Source of the DNA: CALECP01 sp964389925
Lineage (GTDB): Bacteria; Chloroflexota; Anaerolineae; Promineifilales; Promineifilaceae
Length of the DNA stretch: 64,000 nt
Reading direction: 5' to 3'
Assembly (NCBI GenBank): GCA_964389925.1
Contig: CAYMGE010000017.1
Coordinates: 1 to 64,000, forward strand
Part shown: positions 34,352 through 42,658 of the stretch, piece by piece
Layout of the letters: each line of letters starts with the position of its first letter
How positions within the stretch are numbered: the first letter of the stretch is position 1
Position numbers and translations under genes: made by a program
Notes under the pieces: generated by a model
Database searches by the model: none
The model's input: only the letters and a program-made list of their open reading frames with translations
What the model was told of the DNA's origin: nothing

Positions 34352-36166
34352 CTACTGCTCTGGTAAAACCAAATGATGTATTGCATAGGGGGGTAGTGTG
34401 ACCTGTACCTCATCGCCGTGTGTGGTCAATGGTTGAGAGCCGATACCCATCTGCATTGCATCATAAAAGAAAAGGCTTGCATCCTGTCTTGCACTAAAGT
34501 TTTGCAAATCAACCGCGACATTTTGGGATTGAATAGGATTTTTGTTGATGAGGATGATGTGGAGATCGCCCGTGTCGGGGTTGACAGCGGCATGAGCGGT
34601 CACGGTTGTGTCATTAGATGACTCGGCCGACACCGACAGTGACCCAAACCGACTGCCTTGACCATCGTAGTTGGTGTACATCTTAAACGCATGATAGCTA
34701 GGTGTGTCTGGTTCGGGATATTGCCAATAGTAAGCGTAGTAGAGATCATGGCGGCCGAAAATCCCCAGCGTATCAGCCAAGGCCAACGCACCGTTGATCG
34801 TGTCATCTGCGCCAAAGTTCCACTCGCTGATGCCAAACTTTGTGCCGGGATAATGTTCTGCAATTAGCTCCAACATGCGCGGTAAGAGATAGATCGGTTC
34901 ATCGATCCACGTCTCATCAACGTAGGTCGGATCCCAGAGCGAACGGGTTGAGCGCATCCGCCAAGCCTGTCTTTCGGCCGATTCTTCACCCTCATCCACC
35001 TCTCGATATAAATCTTCAGGATAGTAATGGATGTCCAAAACATCGAGCAGGCGTTGTCCCGTTTGCTCCTCGTGCAGGCGCATCTGGTCGAGGAACCAAG
35101 GGATAAAGTCTTGGTTGCCGTGCAGTGCTTTGTCTTCGTGTCCGGCGGCCGATTGCCAATAAAAATGCCAGCAACAGGTGACAGGGCCGGCGGTCTCTAC
35201 CTCTGGCAAGACCTCTTTGACAACCGACGCATAGCTCAGATACTGGTCGCGGATTTCAGCGTATGTCGTACAGTTGGGATGCACGTCATAATGGCTGTGT
35301 CCCCATAGCTCAGGCTCGTTGTCCATTGCGGCAAAACGGAAGGGCAAATCGTTGTCGCGGATATGCTGCATCCAGTCGCGGATGTCCTGCGGCGTGCTGG
35401 GGATACTCGTCTCATAGGGATCAGCGGGGATGAGCGGATTGTTGCAGTTGACTTGTGGGGCAGGGTTGTAACACTCGCCGTTCTCATCGCGGAAGGAGCA
35501 GCTCCACGCATCTTTAGCAACCCAGCCAAGCGTTGGCAGCGTGAGGCGCACGGCGAGATCATGCTCGGCCGATTCGCGCAAAAACTCATCTGCGACCATT
35601 CCCTCTTGACCATACGTCCCGTTGATAAAAAGATAGTCGTGGGCAGCATTCCACAAATTGCCCGCCCGCCAGTTGTAACGACTGCTGTTATTGCCACCCC
35701 AGCTTTGCCCAGTCGGGTTCAAATCAGCAACCATCCATTCTGGCGCACGCGACACGCCATAAATCAGCGGGCTGATAGGGTGGCGGTTTTGTTGGGTATC
35801 GACTTGGATGGTGATGTCGGCCGAAAACACCTGTGTCGGCAGCGGCGTGACCGTTGGCGTGGGTGTCAATGTCACCCATTCCGCCACGATGACTGTTGGC
35901 TCGGCCGTTGACACAGCTTTCGGCGTAATAATTTCTGGCTCAACGGTTGGTGGTAGCTGCACGGGTGACACAGCGGCGACACGAGTTGGGAGACGCGAGC
36001 CATTTTGATTGGCTATGTATGGCTCACGGGTCGGTTCAAGTGGCTCTAGGGGCGGATTTGCATAAGTCACCAAAAAGGTGGGCAAATAGTTGACAGCGAG
36101 AAATGCTGCTAAGATGAGGCCAGCTGCCCCTATCAGGATGACGATCCAATTTTTTCGATACCACAT
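34352..36166 (-). CDS. GH44-family endo-beta-glucanase, membrane anchored
   Basis: A 604-residue protein. One N-terminal membrane helix (IVILIGAAGLILAAFLAVNYL), then a Thr/Pro-rich linker (residues 40-112), then a GH44 barrel: NRHPISPLIYGVSRAPEW, NNSSRYNWRAGNLWNAAHDYLFIN, acid/base Glu at about E284 in RFAAMDNEPELWG, nucleophile at about E448 in KFGISEWNFGADDT, and a C-terminal beta-domain. GH44 enzymes cut cellulose or xyloglucan chains internally. Location in the exopolysaccharide locus suggests trimming of a self-made glucan, although nutrient glucan use is also possible. The promoter must lie in 36167-36411. Confidence 0.9.
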   Translation of the reverse strand: MWYRKNWIVILIGAAGLILAAFLAVNYLPTFLVTYANPPLEPLEPTREPYIANQNGSRLPTRVAAVSPVQLPPTVEPEIITPKAVSTAEPTVIVAEWVTLTPTPTVTPLPTQVFSADITIQVDTQQNRHPISPLIYGVSRAPEWMVADLNPTGQSWGGNNSSRYNWRAGNLWNAAHDYLFINGTYGQEGMVADEFLRESAEHDLAVRLTLPTLGWVAKDAWSCSFRDENGECYNPAPQVNCNNPLIPADPYETSIPSTPQDIRDWMQHIRDNDLPFRFAAMDNEPELWGHSHYDVHPNCTTYAEIRDQYLSYASVVKEVLPEVETAGPVTCCWHFYWQSAAGHEDKALHGNQDFIPWFLDQMRLHEEQTGQRLLDVLDIHYYPEDLYREVDEGEESAERQAWRMRSTRSLWDPTYVDETWIDEPIYLLPRMLELIAEHYPGTKFGISEWNFGADDTINGALALADTLGIFGRHDLYYAYYWQYPEPDTPSYHAFKMYTNYDGQGSRFGSLSVSAESSNDTTVTAHAAVNPDTGDLHIILINKNPIQSQNVAVDLQNFSARQDASLFFYDAMQMGIGSQPLTTHGDEVQVTLPPYAIHHLVLPEQ

Positions 36167-36411
36167 GGCTCACTCCACAAACTCAATCCAATCGCTCTTA
36201 CTACTAACTCTCGTTATGCACGCTGTTGTGTGGGCTAGGCAAATGGTGTCGAACGTCAATCAATCAAACTGTTAATATCATTTGTCTCGCCCTGCTTAAC
36301 GAATCGCGCCAAATGGGTGGGATAAATGGCATTGAAGCCTAAATTGGTTGATACTATACGCCGTTTACCCAACCCCTACATCAACACTGCACGATGACTG
36401 TCGGCCGTTTT
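36167..36411. other. 245-base gap upstream of the GH44 gene
   Basis: It lies between the end of the lipoprotein gene and the GH44 start, both on the minus strand. I found no strong promoter, hairpin or coding frame in it. One TCGGCCGT copy sits at its edge near 36401. Confidence 0.5.
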
Positions 36412-37254
36412 TTAAGGTGTAATGGCTACTAACTCGGCCGATTGCCAAACCTGCTCATCCGCTAAAAATGTAATCTCCACCGCATCAACCAAAATGGTCT
36501 GCGTGAACCCAACGTTGTTCTCGATATAGATGCCCGTTAGATAGGCAAACGTCTCGTCAACCACCAGCTCTTGCGGAGAGTAGCGCAACTGTACCCATGT
36601 ATCCGGTTGAATTGCCTCTTCAAGCCCAAACAGTGTCAGTTCAAGCTCCATCACGTTGACAATCGCGCTATCGCTAGGAAACGGTTCCGTACTCAGAACA
36701 ACTCCCAAACTTATATCACGCACACCTAACGAGCCATTGCCAGAGTAAATCCAAAGCGAGACCGTATCGATTTCGTCCACGGGAAAGCTGCGTGTCGCTT
36801 CGGACAACAGGTTCATCTGTAATAGCGGCACAAACCCATTTTCAACATTCAAATCTCGCTCCACCTCCAGCGCATACACACCACGAAAAGTCTCATCTTC
36901 ATGCGTTACATCATAATTGACGGTGCTATCATCTAAGCTCCAATCGGCATGTAGCTGATCATCATAAATGATAAAAGACGATATGTTTGGTCTCGTTGCT
37001 ATCTCGGCCGTTTCCGAAGTAGTCAGTGTTGGCGTTTGCGTCACGGCCGTCACAAGCTCCAATGTTGGAAACGGTGTGGGCGTATGTTGAGGCGTGCTAG
37101 TTGGTTGAACACCAAACAGCTCACTAATTGTCGAAACGGGGCGCGGTGTTCTCGTGACAACCACCTCTTCCGAACCACAACCGATTAGCCCTATCAATAA
37201 AATGCTGTAACAAATTTTCCGAATAATTGATAACTTCTGACTGTCATCTGTCAC
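36412..37254 (-). CDS. Lipoprotein with beta-sandwich (carbohydrate-binding-like) domain
   Basis: A 280-residue exported lipoprotein. The lipobox LLIGLIGC puts the Cys near residue 26, followed by a Thr/Pro-rich linker (TPQHTPTPFPTLELVTAVTQTPTLTTSETAE). Residues 95-280 are beta-rich, with FVPLLQMNLLSEATRSFPVDEIDTVSLWIYSGN and TWVQLRYSPQELV, resembling galactose-binding-like CBM folds. A good guess is binding of surface glycan beside the GH44 enzyme. The start overlaps the GT2 stop by 4 bases, which ties it to the polysaccharide operon. Confidence 0.72.
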   Translation of the reverse strand: MTDDSQKLSIIRKICYSILLIGLIGCGSEEVVVTRTPRPVSTISELFGVQPTSTPQHTPTPFPTLELVTAVTQTPTLTTSETAEIATRPNISSFIIYDDQLHADWSLDDSTVNYDVTHEDETFRGVYALEVERDLNVENGFVPLLQMNLLSEATRSFPVDEIDTVSLWIYSGNGSLGVRDISLGVVLSTEPFPSDSAIVNVMELELTLFGLEEAIQPDTWVQLRYSPQELVVDETFAYLTGIYIENNVGFTQTILVDAVEITFLADEQVWQSAELVAITP

Positions 37255-38225
37255 CTTTTCTCCTTAACACCTGCAAAAAACAATTGTCTGCCGCCTAGCT
37301 CGTCTGCGACCCCCTGATAGTGGCGTAAATTAAAGATACCGCTGTACGCCATGCGTGGGAGTGATTGGTTCTTGATGAAGTGTCCCGCATTTGCAGTTTG
37401 ACGCAGTAAATAAATCGTGAACTGACTTAATTTTTCACGGTCAAGACACGCCTTTGCTAAGTTTCGGATGATTGGATGTCGGCCGTGAAACTCCGTCCAG
37501 ATGGTCGGCAAGAGCCAAGACTGCCCTTTGCGCTGCGTGAAGATGACATCATTGCGACCATAAGCATACGGAATCGCCGCCCATGAGCGAAAGCTGCGGT
37601 CGGCAAAATGATAGCCAACAGCCTCATAGTTGAAGACAAATTTCAGCCCCATGTCTTCGAGCCGATAGGCCAGTTCGACATCCTCTGCACGTCGGAAAGC
37701 AGGGTCAAACCCGCCAGATGCGATCAGGTGTTTTCGGCCGAGACTCGTGTTCCCCGTATAAAATTGGCGGGCGGTCGGCTCCCATTTGCCATCGAGCATG
37801 TCCTGATATTGCTTCATCAACATCGCTTGCTCCCACGCCACCCACGGCTTCATCGCATAATCGGGCGGTGTCAGCATGGGGCCAAGCACGACGATGTTAT
37901 CGGCCGAGTGACAGTTCAAATGCTGCTCGATTAACTGCGGTGTGGGAACCACATCATCGTCGATGAAGAGGATAATTTCCCCTTGCGCCGTTTGAATGCC
38001 ATTGTTGCGTGCGGTGGCAACGCCCGCATTCTCTTGCAGCACAGGAGTCAGCTTAAACGGGGTTGTAATGGCACTAAGGTACTCATTTGTACCGTCACTG
38101 CTGCCATCGGAGACGACGACGACCTCGAAGGAATCGGCCGAGATTGTCTGCTTATGCAAACCAGCCAAAACTTGCTGAAGTTGCCCAAGACGATTGTAGG
38201 TGGGGAGTACGATACTTAAACGCAT
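37251..38225 (-). CDS. GT2-family glycosyltransferase
   Basis: A 324-residue GT-A enzyme: MRLSIVLPTYNRLGQLQQVLAGL, VVVVSDGSSDGTNEYL, the DxD site in IILFIDDDVVPTPQLIEQH, GNTSLGRKHLIASGGFDPAFRRAEDVELAYRLEDMGLKF with the ED catalytic pair. The C-terminal region resembles rhamnosyl- and galactofuranosyl-type transferases but no donor can be assigned. The ATG at 38225 is used since MRLSIVLP is the conserved strand. Confidence 0.92.
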   Translation of the reverse strand: MRLSIVLPTYNRLGQLQQVLAGLHKQTISADSFEVVVVSDGSSDGTNEYLSAITTPFKLTPVLQENAGVATARNNGIQTAQGEIILFIDDDVVPTPQLIEQHLNCHSADNIVVLGPMLTPPDYAMKPWVAWEQAMLMKQYQDMLDGKWEPTARQFYTGNTSLGRKHLIASGGFDPAFRRAEDVELAYRLEDMGLKFVFNYEAVGYHFADRSFRSWAAIPYAYGRNDVIFTQRKGQSWLLPTIWTEFHGRHPIIRNLAKACLDREKLSQFTIYLLRQTANAGHFIKNQSLPRMAYSGIFNLRHYQGVADELGGRQLFFAGVKEKR

Positions 38226-38240
38226 AACGAATGGCATTGC

Positions 38241-38256
38241 ACAGGCTTTAGCCTGT
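38241..38256. repeat. ACAGGC-TTTA-GCCTGT palindrome
   Basis: A 16-base perfect hairpin that overlaps the stop region of the small unknown gene (stop at 38248). The last residues of that protein are therefore encoded by the palindrome. Confidence 0.6.
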
Positions 38257-38685
38257 TACTGTGGATAAATGAGCGGAAGCCTCTCTAACTTGGAGAGCAT
38301 CCAATAATTTTTCGGCAAAGGTTGGGTGAGATACGTTGCCAACGCGCACCCTTGCATCATCTAAAAAGTCGATCTGGCTGGCAGGAAGGAAGACAACCTG
38401 TACACGCTCATCGCGCTGCAAAAAATCAATTTCGCCAGCCTGTGTGAGTTGCGGCACGGCAATGACCGGGTTTGGCAATGACCATGCCTTTAGAAACTTT
38501 GCGCCTCCGATCAATACAATCGGATATTTCAAGTTGTGAAATGCCAGTGTGTAGTTGTTGAGAAAGGCAGTGAAGCCCAGTTGATTGAGCTGTCCAACGA
38601 GCGCAATGTCTGTTTCTTTTGACTTGCGGCCGACCCAGCTTCGTGCTTTTTCGGTAAATACCAGCACGACTTCAGAATTTGTCAT
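38248..38685 (-). CDS. Unrecognised 145-residue protein in the polysaccharide locus
   Basis: A soluble protein with alternating strands and helices: SEVVLVFTEKARSWVGRKSKETDIALVGQLNQLGFTAFLNNYTLAFHNLKYPIVLIGGAKFLKAW. I do not recognise the family. VVLVFTE and PIVLIGGAKFL look like core strands of a Rossmann-type fold. It lies between a GT2 gene and an acyltransferase gene on the same strand and probably belongs to the same transcript. Its C-terminus overlaps a palindrome. Confidence 0.6.
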   Translation of the reverse strand: MTNSEVVLVFTEKARSWVGRKSKETDIALVGQLNQLGFTAFLNNYTLAFHNLKYPIVLIGGAKFLKAWSLPNPVIAVPQLTQAGEIDFLQRDERVQVVFLPASQIDFLDDARVRVGNVSHPTFAEKLLDALQVREASAHLSTVTG

Positions 38686-38715
38686 GTGCTTGCCTCAAAA
38701 TATGTAGGATATTCG

Positions 38716-39324
38716 CTATAAAGTACTCTCGAATGATTGTGCAAGCGCGTTACGATTCACATTACCGTTGGAATTCGGCCGATTTAATTCACGAATTTTT
38801 TTAGCGGGAATGCCACCCACAATGGTATGAGCCGCCACATTTTTAGAGACAACCGCCCCCGCTGCCACAATCGCGCCAGCCCCAATCGTCACGCCCGGCA
38901 AAATAATGGCGCGTGCGCCCAACCATGCGCCATCTTCGATAAAAACGGGAGATGTGATAATGTCGCCCCCGCGTTTGCTAGGGAAACGACTGTCATGGGT
39001 GGCGGTCAAGAGCATGACCTCATGCCCAATGGCAACGTCGTCGCCAATGGTGATAAAGTCGCGGGCATCAAACGTACAGCCGGCGTTGATGTAGCAACCT
39101 CGGCCGATACGCAACCGCTTAATCATGTCCTTCTCACCCGTAATCACGGGCAGCGCAGAGAATAAGGTTCCCTCGCCAATATCAAACCCCGCCGCACGCA
39201 TCAGGCGCGGCGAAAGCCACGTCCCCACGTTGCGCGGAAATGGCTTCATCAACATCTGTACTAGCAACCAGCGCGGCCGCAACTCATTCCAGTCAACCTT
39301 CATCGCATTTGTAAAACTACTCAT
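38716..39324 (-). CDS. Left-handed beta-helix acyltransferase (maltose/galactoside acetyltransferase-like)
   Basis: A 202-residue hexapeptide-repeat enzyme: IGRGCYINAGCTFDARDFITIGDDVAIGHEVMLLTATHD, then FIEDGAWLGARAIILPGVTIGAGAIVAAGAVVSKNVAAHTIVGGIPAKKIREL. The His in TATHD is the usual catalytic base. It transfers acetyl (or another acyl) groups from CoA to a sugar hydroxyl, probably decorating the repeat unit. The C-terminal 20 residues are Asn-rich and not part of the helix. Confidence 0.92.
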   Translation of the reverse strand: MSSFTNAMKVDWNELRPRWLLVQMLMKPFPRNVGTWLSPRLMRAAGFDIGEGTLFSALPVITGEKDMIKRLRIGRGCYINAGCTFDARDFITIGDDVAIGHEVMLLTATHDSRFPSKRGGDIITSPVFIEDGAWLGARAIILPGVTIGAGAIVAAGAVVSKNVAAHTIVGGIPAKKIRELNRPNSNGNVNRNALAQSFESTL

Positions 39325-39355
39325 AATAAAAATAAAGGGCGCAGCACGCTGCCCC

Positions 39356-39934
39356 CTACAGTTGTTTAATCACTCGCGCTGGCGTGCCGACGGCAAGCGA
39401 GCGCGGTGGAACATCTCTCGTCACGATGCTGCCCGCGCCGACAACACTGCCTGCGCCAATCTTCACGCCCGGCATGACCATGACACGCCCAGCCAGCCAA
39501 ACGTTGTCACCGATGATAATTGGCTGGGAAGGGGGTGTCTCAAGTCGCCGTTCAGGTTCGAGACGGTGAAAATTGTTGTCGATAATCATGACGTAGGTTC
39601 CGATATTGCAGTTGCGGCCGATTTCCACCCGCTCCATTGCCGTAATCGAAACCCCATAATTGATAAATGTATTCTCGCCAATCGTCATCGTTCCTTCTGA
39701 CCCGACCATCAAATCTATTGGCGTGATAAATGAGATGAAGCGACAACGCGCCCCAATCATTAGCGTGCCATAGTTGCGAATCAGCGGTTTGCCCGTCGAG
39801 CGCACTTTGGCTCCAATCCGCGTCGCGTCGCGTAGATGCCAGCGACCGCGCAACACGCCCAACACGTTTGGCAAAACGTCTGTCGGTTTTAGGCTATTTG
39901 GTTTCCAAGCCTGCAAAGTAGAAATTGCACCCAT
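39356..39934 (-). CDS. Left-handed beta-helix acyltransferase (second copy)
   Basis: A 192-residue hexapeptide-repeat protein: IGENTFINYGVSITAMERVEIGRNCNIGTYVMIIDNNFH, then IIIGDNVWLAGRVMVMPGVKIGAGSVVGAGSIVTRDVPPRSLAVGTPARVIKQL. Its N-terminal half is diverged from the neighbouring acyltransferase; the pair probably modifies different positions of the polysaccharide. The 31-base spacer to the next gene holds a GGGC-GCAGC hairpin. Confidence 0.92.
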   Translation of the reverse strand: MGAISTLQAWKPNSLKPTDVLPNVLGVLRGRWHLRDATRIGAKVRSTGKPLIRNYGTLMIGARCRFISFITPIDLMVGSEGTMTIGENTFINYGVSITAMERVEIGRNCNIGTYVMIIDNNFHRLEPERRLETPPSQPIIIGDNVWLAGRVMVMPGVKIGAGSVVGAGSIVTRDVPPRSLAVGTPARVIKQL

Positions 39935-39951
39935 ACCGCATCCTCAATGTT

Positions 39952-39971
39952 GAGTAGGCTTCGGCCTGCTC
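39952..39971. repeat. GAGTAGGC-TTCG-GCCTGCTC hairpin
   Basis: 8-bp arms with one mismatch and a TTCG loop, between the acyltransferase and the small membrane protein gene. It resembles the palindrome at 38241, with the shared frame AGGCTT.GCCT. Confidence 0.55.
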
Positions 39972-39974
39972 ATA

Positions 39975-40157
39975 TCACATTTCATTTGTATAAAGATAGG
40001 CATAACACAGCAAAGCGGACATCACGCTCAAAAAGAGATACCGCCACCATGCTGGCTTATTGCGTAAAATAATGCCGCCGCCCCAACTGCTCATGAGAAA
40101 AATTAGGAAAAGAGTCATGTGAGTGTGCGTGGTAAGTAATACATTATCACTTGCCAT
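39975..40157 (-). CDS. Small two-helix membrane protein
   Basis: A 60-residue protein with two hydrophobic segments (TLFLIFLMSSWGGGIIL and YLFLSVMSALLCYAYLY). Its ATG overlaps the stop of the flippase-kinase gene by one base (TAATG), the arrangement of translational coupling. Length, coupling and hydrophobicity argue for a real gene; I know no homologue. Confidence 0.55.
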   Translation of the reverse strand: MASDNVLLTTHTHMTLFLIFLMSSWGGGIILRNKPAWWRYLFLSVMSALLCYAYLYTNEM

Positions 40158-42658
40158 TAATCCTGCGGAATAAACCGCAATAACAGTTCTGGTGTGTGGT
40201 ATTCGATGTGGTTTAGCACTGTGCCGAGAATGGGCAGATGTTGAATTTCATCGAGTGCCAGACGCACGCTTTCAGACGGCGTTTCACCCTGTCGCACCAC
40301 GAAGACGACCCCATTTGCCAGCGATGCCAGCGGCACCGAGTCATTGGTGGCACGGACGGCCGGGATGTCGAGAACGAGATAGTCAAAGTGCTGGTTGAGA
40401 ACGTCGAGTGCCGATTTAAGGACATTGGAACGTGCCATAATCGGCCGATCCCCCCGCTCTAGCCGCCCAGCCGGAATCAGGGTTAAATTGGGCAACGCCG
40501 TGCGAACAAACACCTCATCGAGCCGCTTTTCGCCAGTGACGACAGAGACAAGCCCGTTGTTGCGACCTGATGCAACCGGCGGCTGCGCGGGCGACCACCA
40601 GTTGAGGTCAACAAGCGCGATACGTGCCGCTAAGTCATGCGCCATGACGGTGGCGAGGGCGCGGGTGATGTAGGTCGTTCCCTCACCGGGCAACGCGGAA
40701 ACAAGCGCGAGCCGGCTGGGAACCTCGCCCGTTTGTGAGGAGAGGCGGGTCATCATTTGACGCACATTGTCGACAACTTCGGCCGAAAAACGCATCAATA
40801 AATGCCCATCATCATCCCACAGATCGAGCGGTTGGTTGACATCTGACATCTGGTCATTAAGCAAAACGCGCTGCCGCTGCTGTTTACGCCAGCGCACCTC
40901 TGCCTTTTTGTTGCGCTTCACCGACCCATGAATCGTCTGCCCGCTATGCTCATATCCTTTTTCGTCAGCAAACGCATCACCATAGGGCTTACGTGCCGCT
41001 GGGCGCTCAGGTGTTTTGACCCGCGCTTGTGGCTCGTAACCATTCTCTGTGTAGCTCCGCGCCGCTTTCTTTTTTGACTGCTTCTTTTTTCGATTAAACA
41101 TCTCAGATTGCTCCACATACTCGTTGGCGGCAAAGACAGGTTGACCCTGTGCCGACGACGGCACTATGCTCGGTTCACGCGGTTCGCGCAGGCGGTCATC
41201 AAGACCAACGCGCAAGCGTGCCGGAATCAAATAGTAAAAGAGGCGCAAATCCTCTTTTGGAAATAGGTGAAAAATAAAGGCAAATCCGCCATAGGTCAGG
41301 CCACCGATCAAAATCGGAATCAGCAAAAATTGATCGCGCACAATCCAGACGGCTCCTGCCATCAAAAGTCCTGCTATCACCGCACGCAGCGTGAGCCACA
41401 GATTTGACCAGCCAAAGGTTCCTTTTGGCATGAGGACAAGCCCCGCAATGACCATGCCGCTTTCTGTCACGACATAGGCAAGTGCGCCTCCCATCGCGCC
41501 ATTGCCAAACAAGCGGTCGCATAGCGGAATGAAGATCAAGTCGAGGCCAAAGGTAGCAAACGTGGCGATGACCATGATGGCTGTCCATGCGTTTTGCCGA
41601 TCGGCCGAAATCAACGACTTCCCCAACAAAATGGTCAAATACATCAACAGAACGACGATGCCCAGTACGCTCAAGATCGGGCCGCTCTCTCGAAACTCCT
41701 CGCCAAAAATCAGCAAGACGAGCGGTTGCGCGATGACGGCTAACCCGAAGCCAACCGGCACGCCGAGTACCATCATCATGTTAAAGCTGCGCCGCATAAT
41801 CTTGGGCAGCGAGTTGGGGTCATCGGTGTAGCGACGCGAAAGGACGGGAAAGACCGCACCCATGAAGGCGGTTGGTACAAAGAGCATCGTGCCAAACAGC
41901 GAATCGGCCGCGCTGTACCATCCTACCGCTTTCTCATCGAGCAGCCGCTCCATGATGATCGCGTCTGCTTGCAAATAGGCGGCTAAGAACAACGCTGAGA
42001 GCATGTATGGCATTCCCGAGCGCAGCATCCGACGGGCAAATGCCCAGTTGATGCGCCAGTTGAGCCGCGCAAATTTTCGCAGGTTGATCCATTGAATCAG
42101 TGCGTGAATCAGTGCCACGCCGACAATGACGATTGCAATTGCCACCACGCCAAACCCCAAAAATAGTAAGGTTAGCGCGACGACGGTGTTAAAGAGCTTG
42201 CTAAAAATCTCCGCGTAGGAGATGTATTTTGCTTGTTCAAGTCCTTCTAGCGTGGCGCGAAAGGCAAAGGCGCATTGCCAGAAAAAGTGTGAGATGCCGA
42301 TGATGACGACGAGGAGGGTGAGATCGGCCGAATAGCCCGACACCCACGACCACAGTGCCACCCCGCCAAATCCCAAGACATAAAATGGCAGCCGTAAAAA
42401 GAGGCTTGTGCTGAGTGATTGCCCACTAGAATTTGGAGCGCGTGCTATCTCCTTCGTCAGGAGTATATCCATTCCGAATGTCACGAATACCGTTGCGATG
42501 CCCCAGATTGACAGGGCGACGTGCAGTTGACCCGTTGCCGTTGGCCCTAGCAGCCGTTTCTGGAATACCATGAGTGCGAGCGTCAACACCCACGTGACGA
42601 TTTGGGACACCATGAATATCGTTGCGTTCTTGGCGACGCGCTCCGTACTGCTGGTCAT
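40157..42658 (-). CDS. Wzx-type polysaccharide flippase fused to a CpsD-like P-loop domain
   Basis: An 833-residue protein. About the first 470 residues form a MATE/MOP flippase with some twelve to fourteen helices, starting VAKNATIFMVSQIVTWVLTLALMVFQKRLLGPTATGQLHVA, which would flip undecaprenyl-linked repeat units. A basic linker of about 120 residues follows (RKKKQSKKKAARS). The last 220 resemble BY-kinase/CpsD domains: ALVSALPGEGTTYITRALATVMAH, RIALVDLNWW, FDYLVLDIPAV. The Walker A lysine is missing (GEGTT), as in some EPS proteins, and the Tyr-rich tail is absent. The ATG at 42658 has AAGGA six bases upstream. It overlaps the Wzz gene by 233 bases. Confidence 0.88.
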   Translation of the reverse strand: MTSSTERVAKNATIFMVSQIVTWVLTLALMVFQKRLLGPTATGQLHVALSIWGIATVFVTFGMDILLTKEIARAPNSSGQSLSTSLFLRLPFYVLGFGGVALWSWVSGYSADLTLLVVIIGISHFFWQCAFAFRATLEGLEQAKYISYAEIFSKLFNTVVALTLLFLGFGVVAIAIVIVGVALIHALIQWINLRKFARLNWRINWAFARRMLRSGMPYMLSALFLAAYLQADAIIMERLLDEKAVGWYSAADSLFGTMLFVPTAFMGAVFPVLSRRYTDDPNSLPKIMRRSFNMMMVLGVPVGFGLAVIAQPLVLLIFGEEFRESGPILSVLGIVVLLMYLTILLGKSLISADRQNAWTAIMVIATFATFGLDLIFIPLCDRLFGNGAMGGALAYVVTESGMVIAGLVLMPKGTFGWSNLWLTLRAVIAGLLMAGAVWIVRDQFLLIPILIGGLTYGGFAFIFHLFPKEDLRLFYYLIPARLRVGLDDRLREPREPSIVPSSAQGQPVFAANEYVEQSEMFNRKKKQSKKKAARSYTENGYEPQARVKTPERPAARKPYGDAFADEKGYEHSGQTIHGSVKRNKKAEVRWRKQQRQRVLLNDQMSDVNQPLDLWDDDGHLLMRFSAEVVDNVRQMMTRLSSQTGEVPSRLALVSALPGEGTTYITRALATVMAHDLAARIALVDLNWWSPAQPPVASGRNNGLVSVVTGEKRLDEVFVRTALPNLTLIPAGRLERGDRPIMARSNVLKSALDVLNQHFDYLVLDIPAVRATNDSVPLASLANGVVFVVRQGETPSESVRLALDEIQHLPILGTVLNHIEYHTPELLLRFIPQD

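Noticed and set aside
35363..35911. 182-codon plus-strand frame inside the GH44 gene
   Set aside because: Antisense to a well supported glycoside hydrolase; no domain.
39555..39575. GGTTCGAGAC resembling a tRNA T-loop
   Set aside because: It is inside the acyltransferase coding sequence and no cloverleaf can be built around it. No tRNA was seen anywhere.
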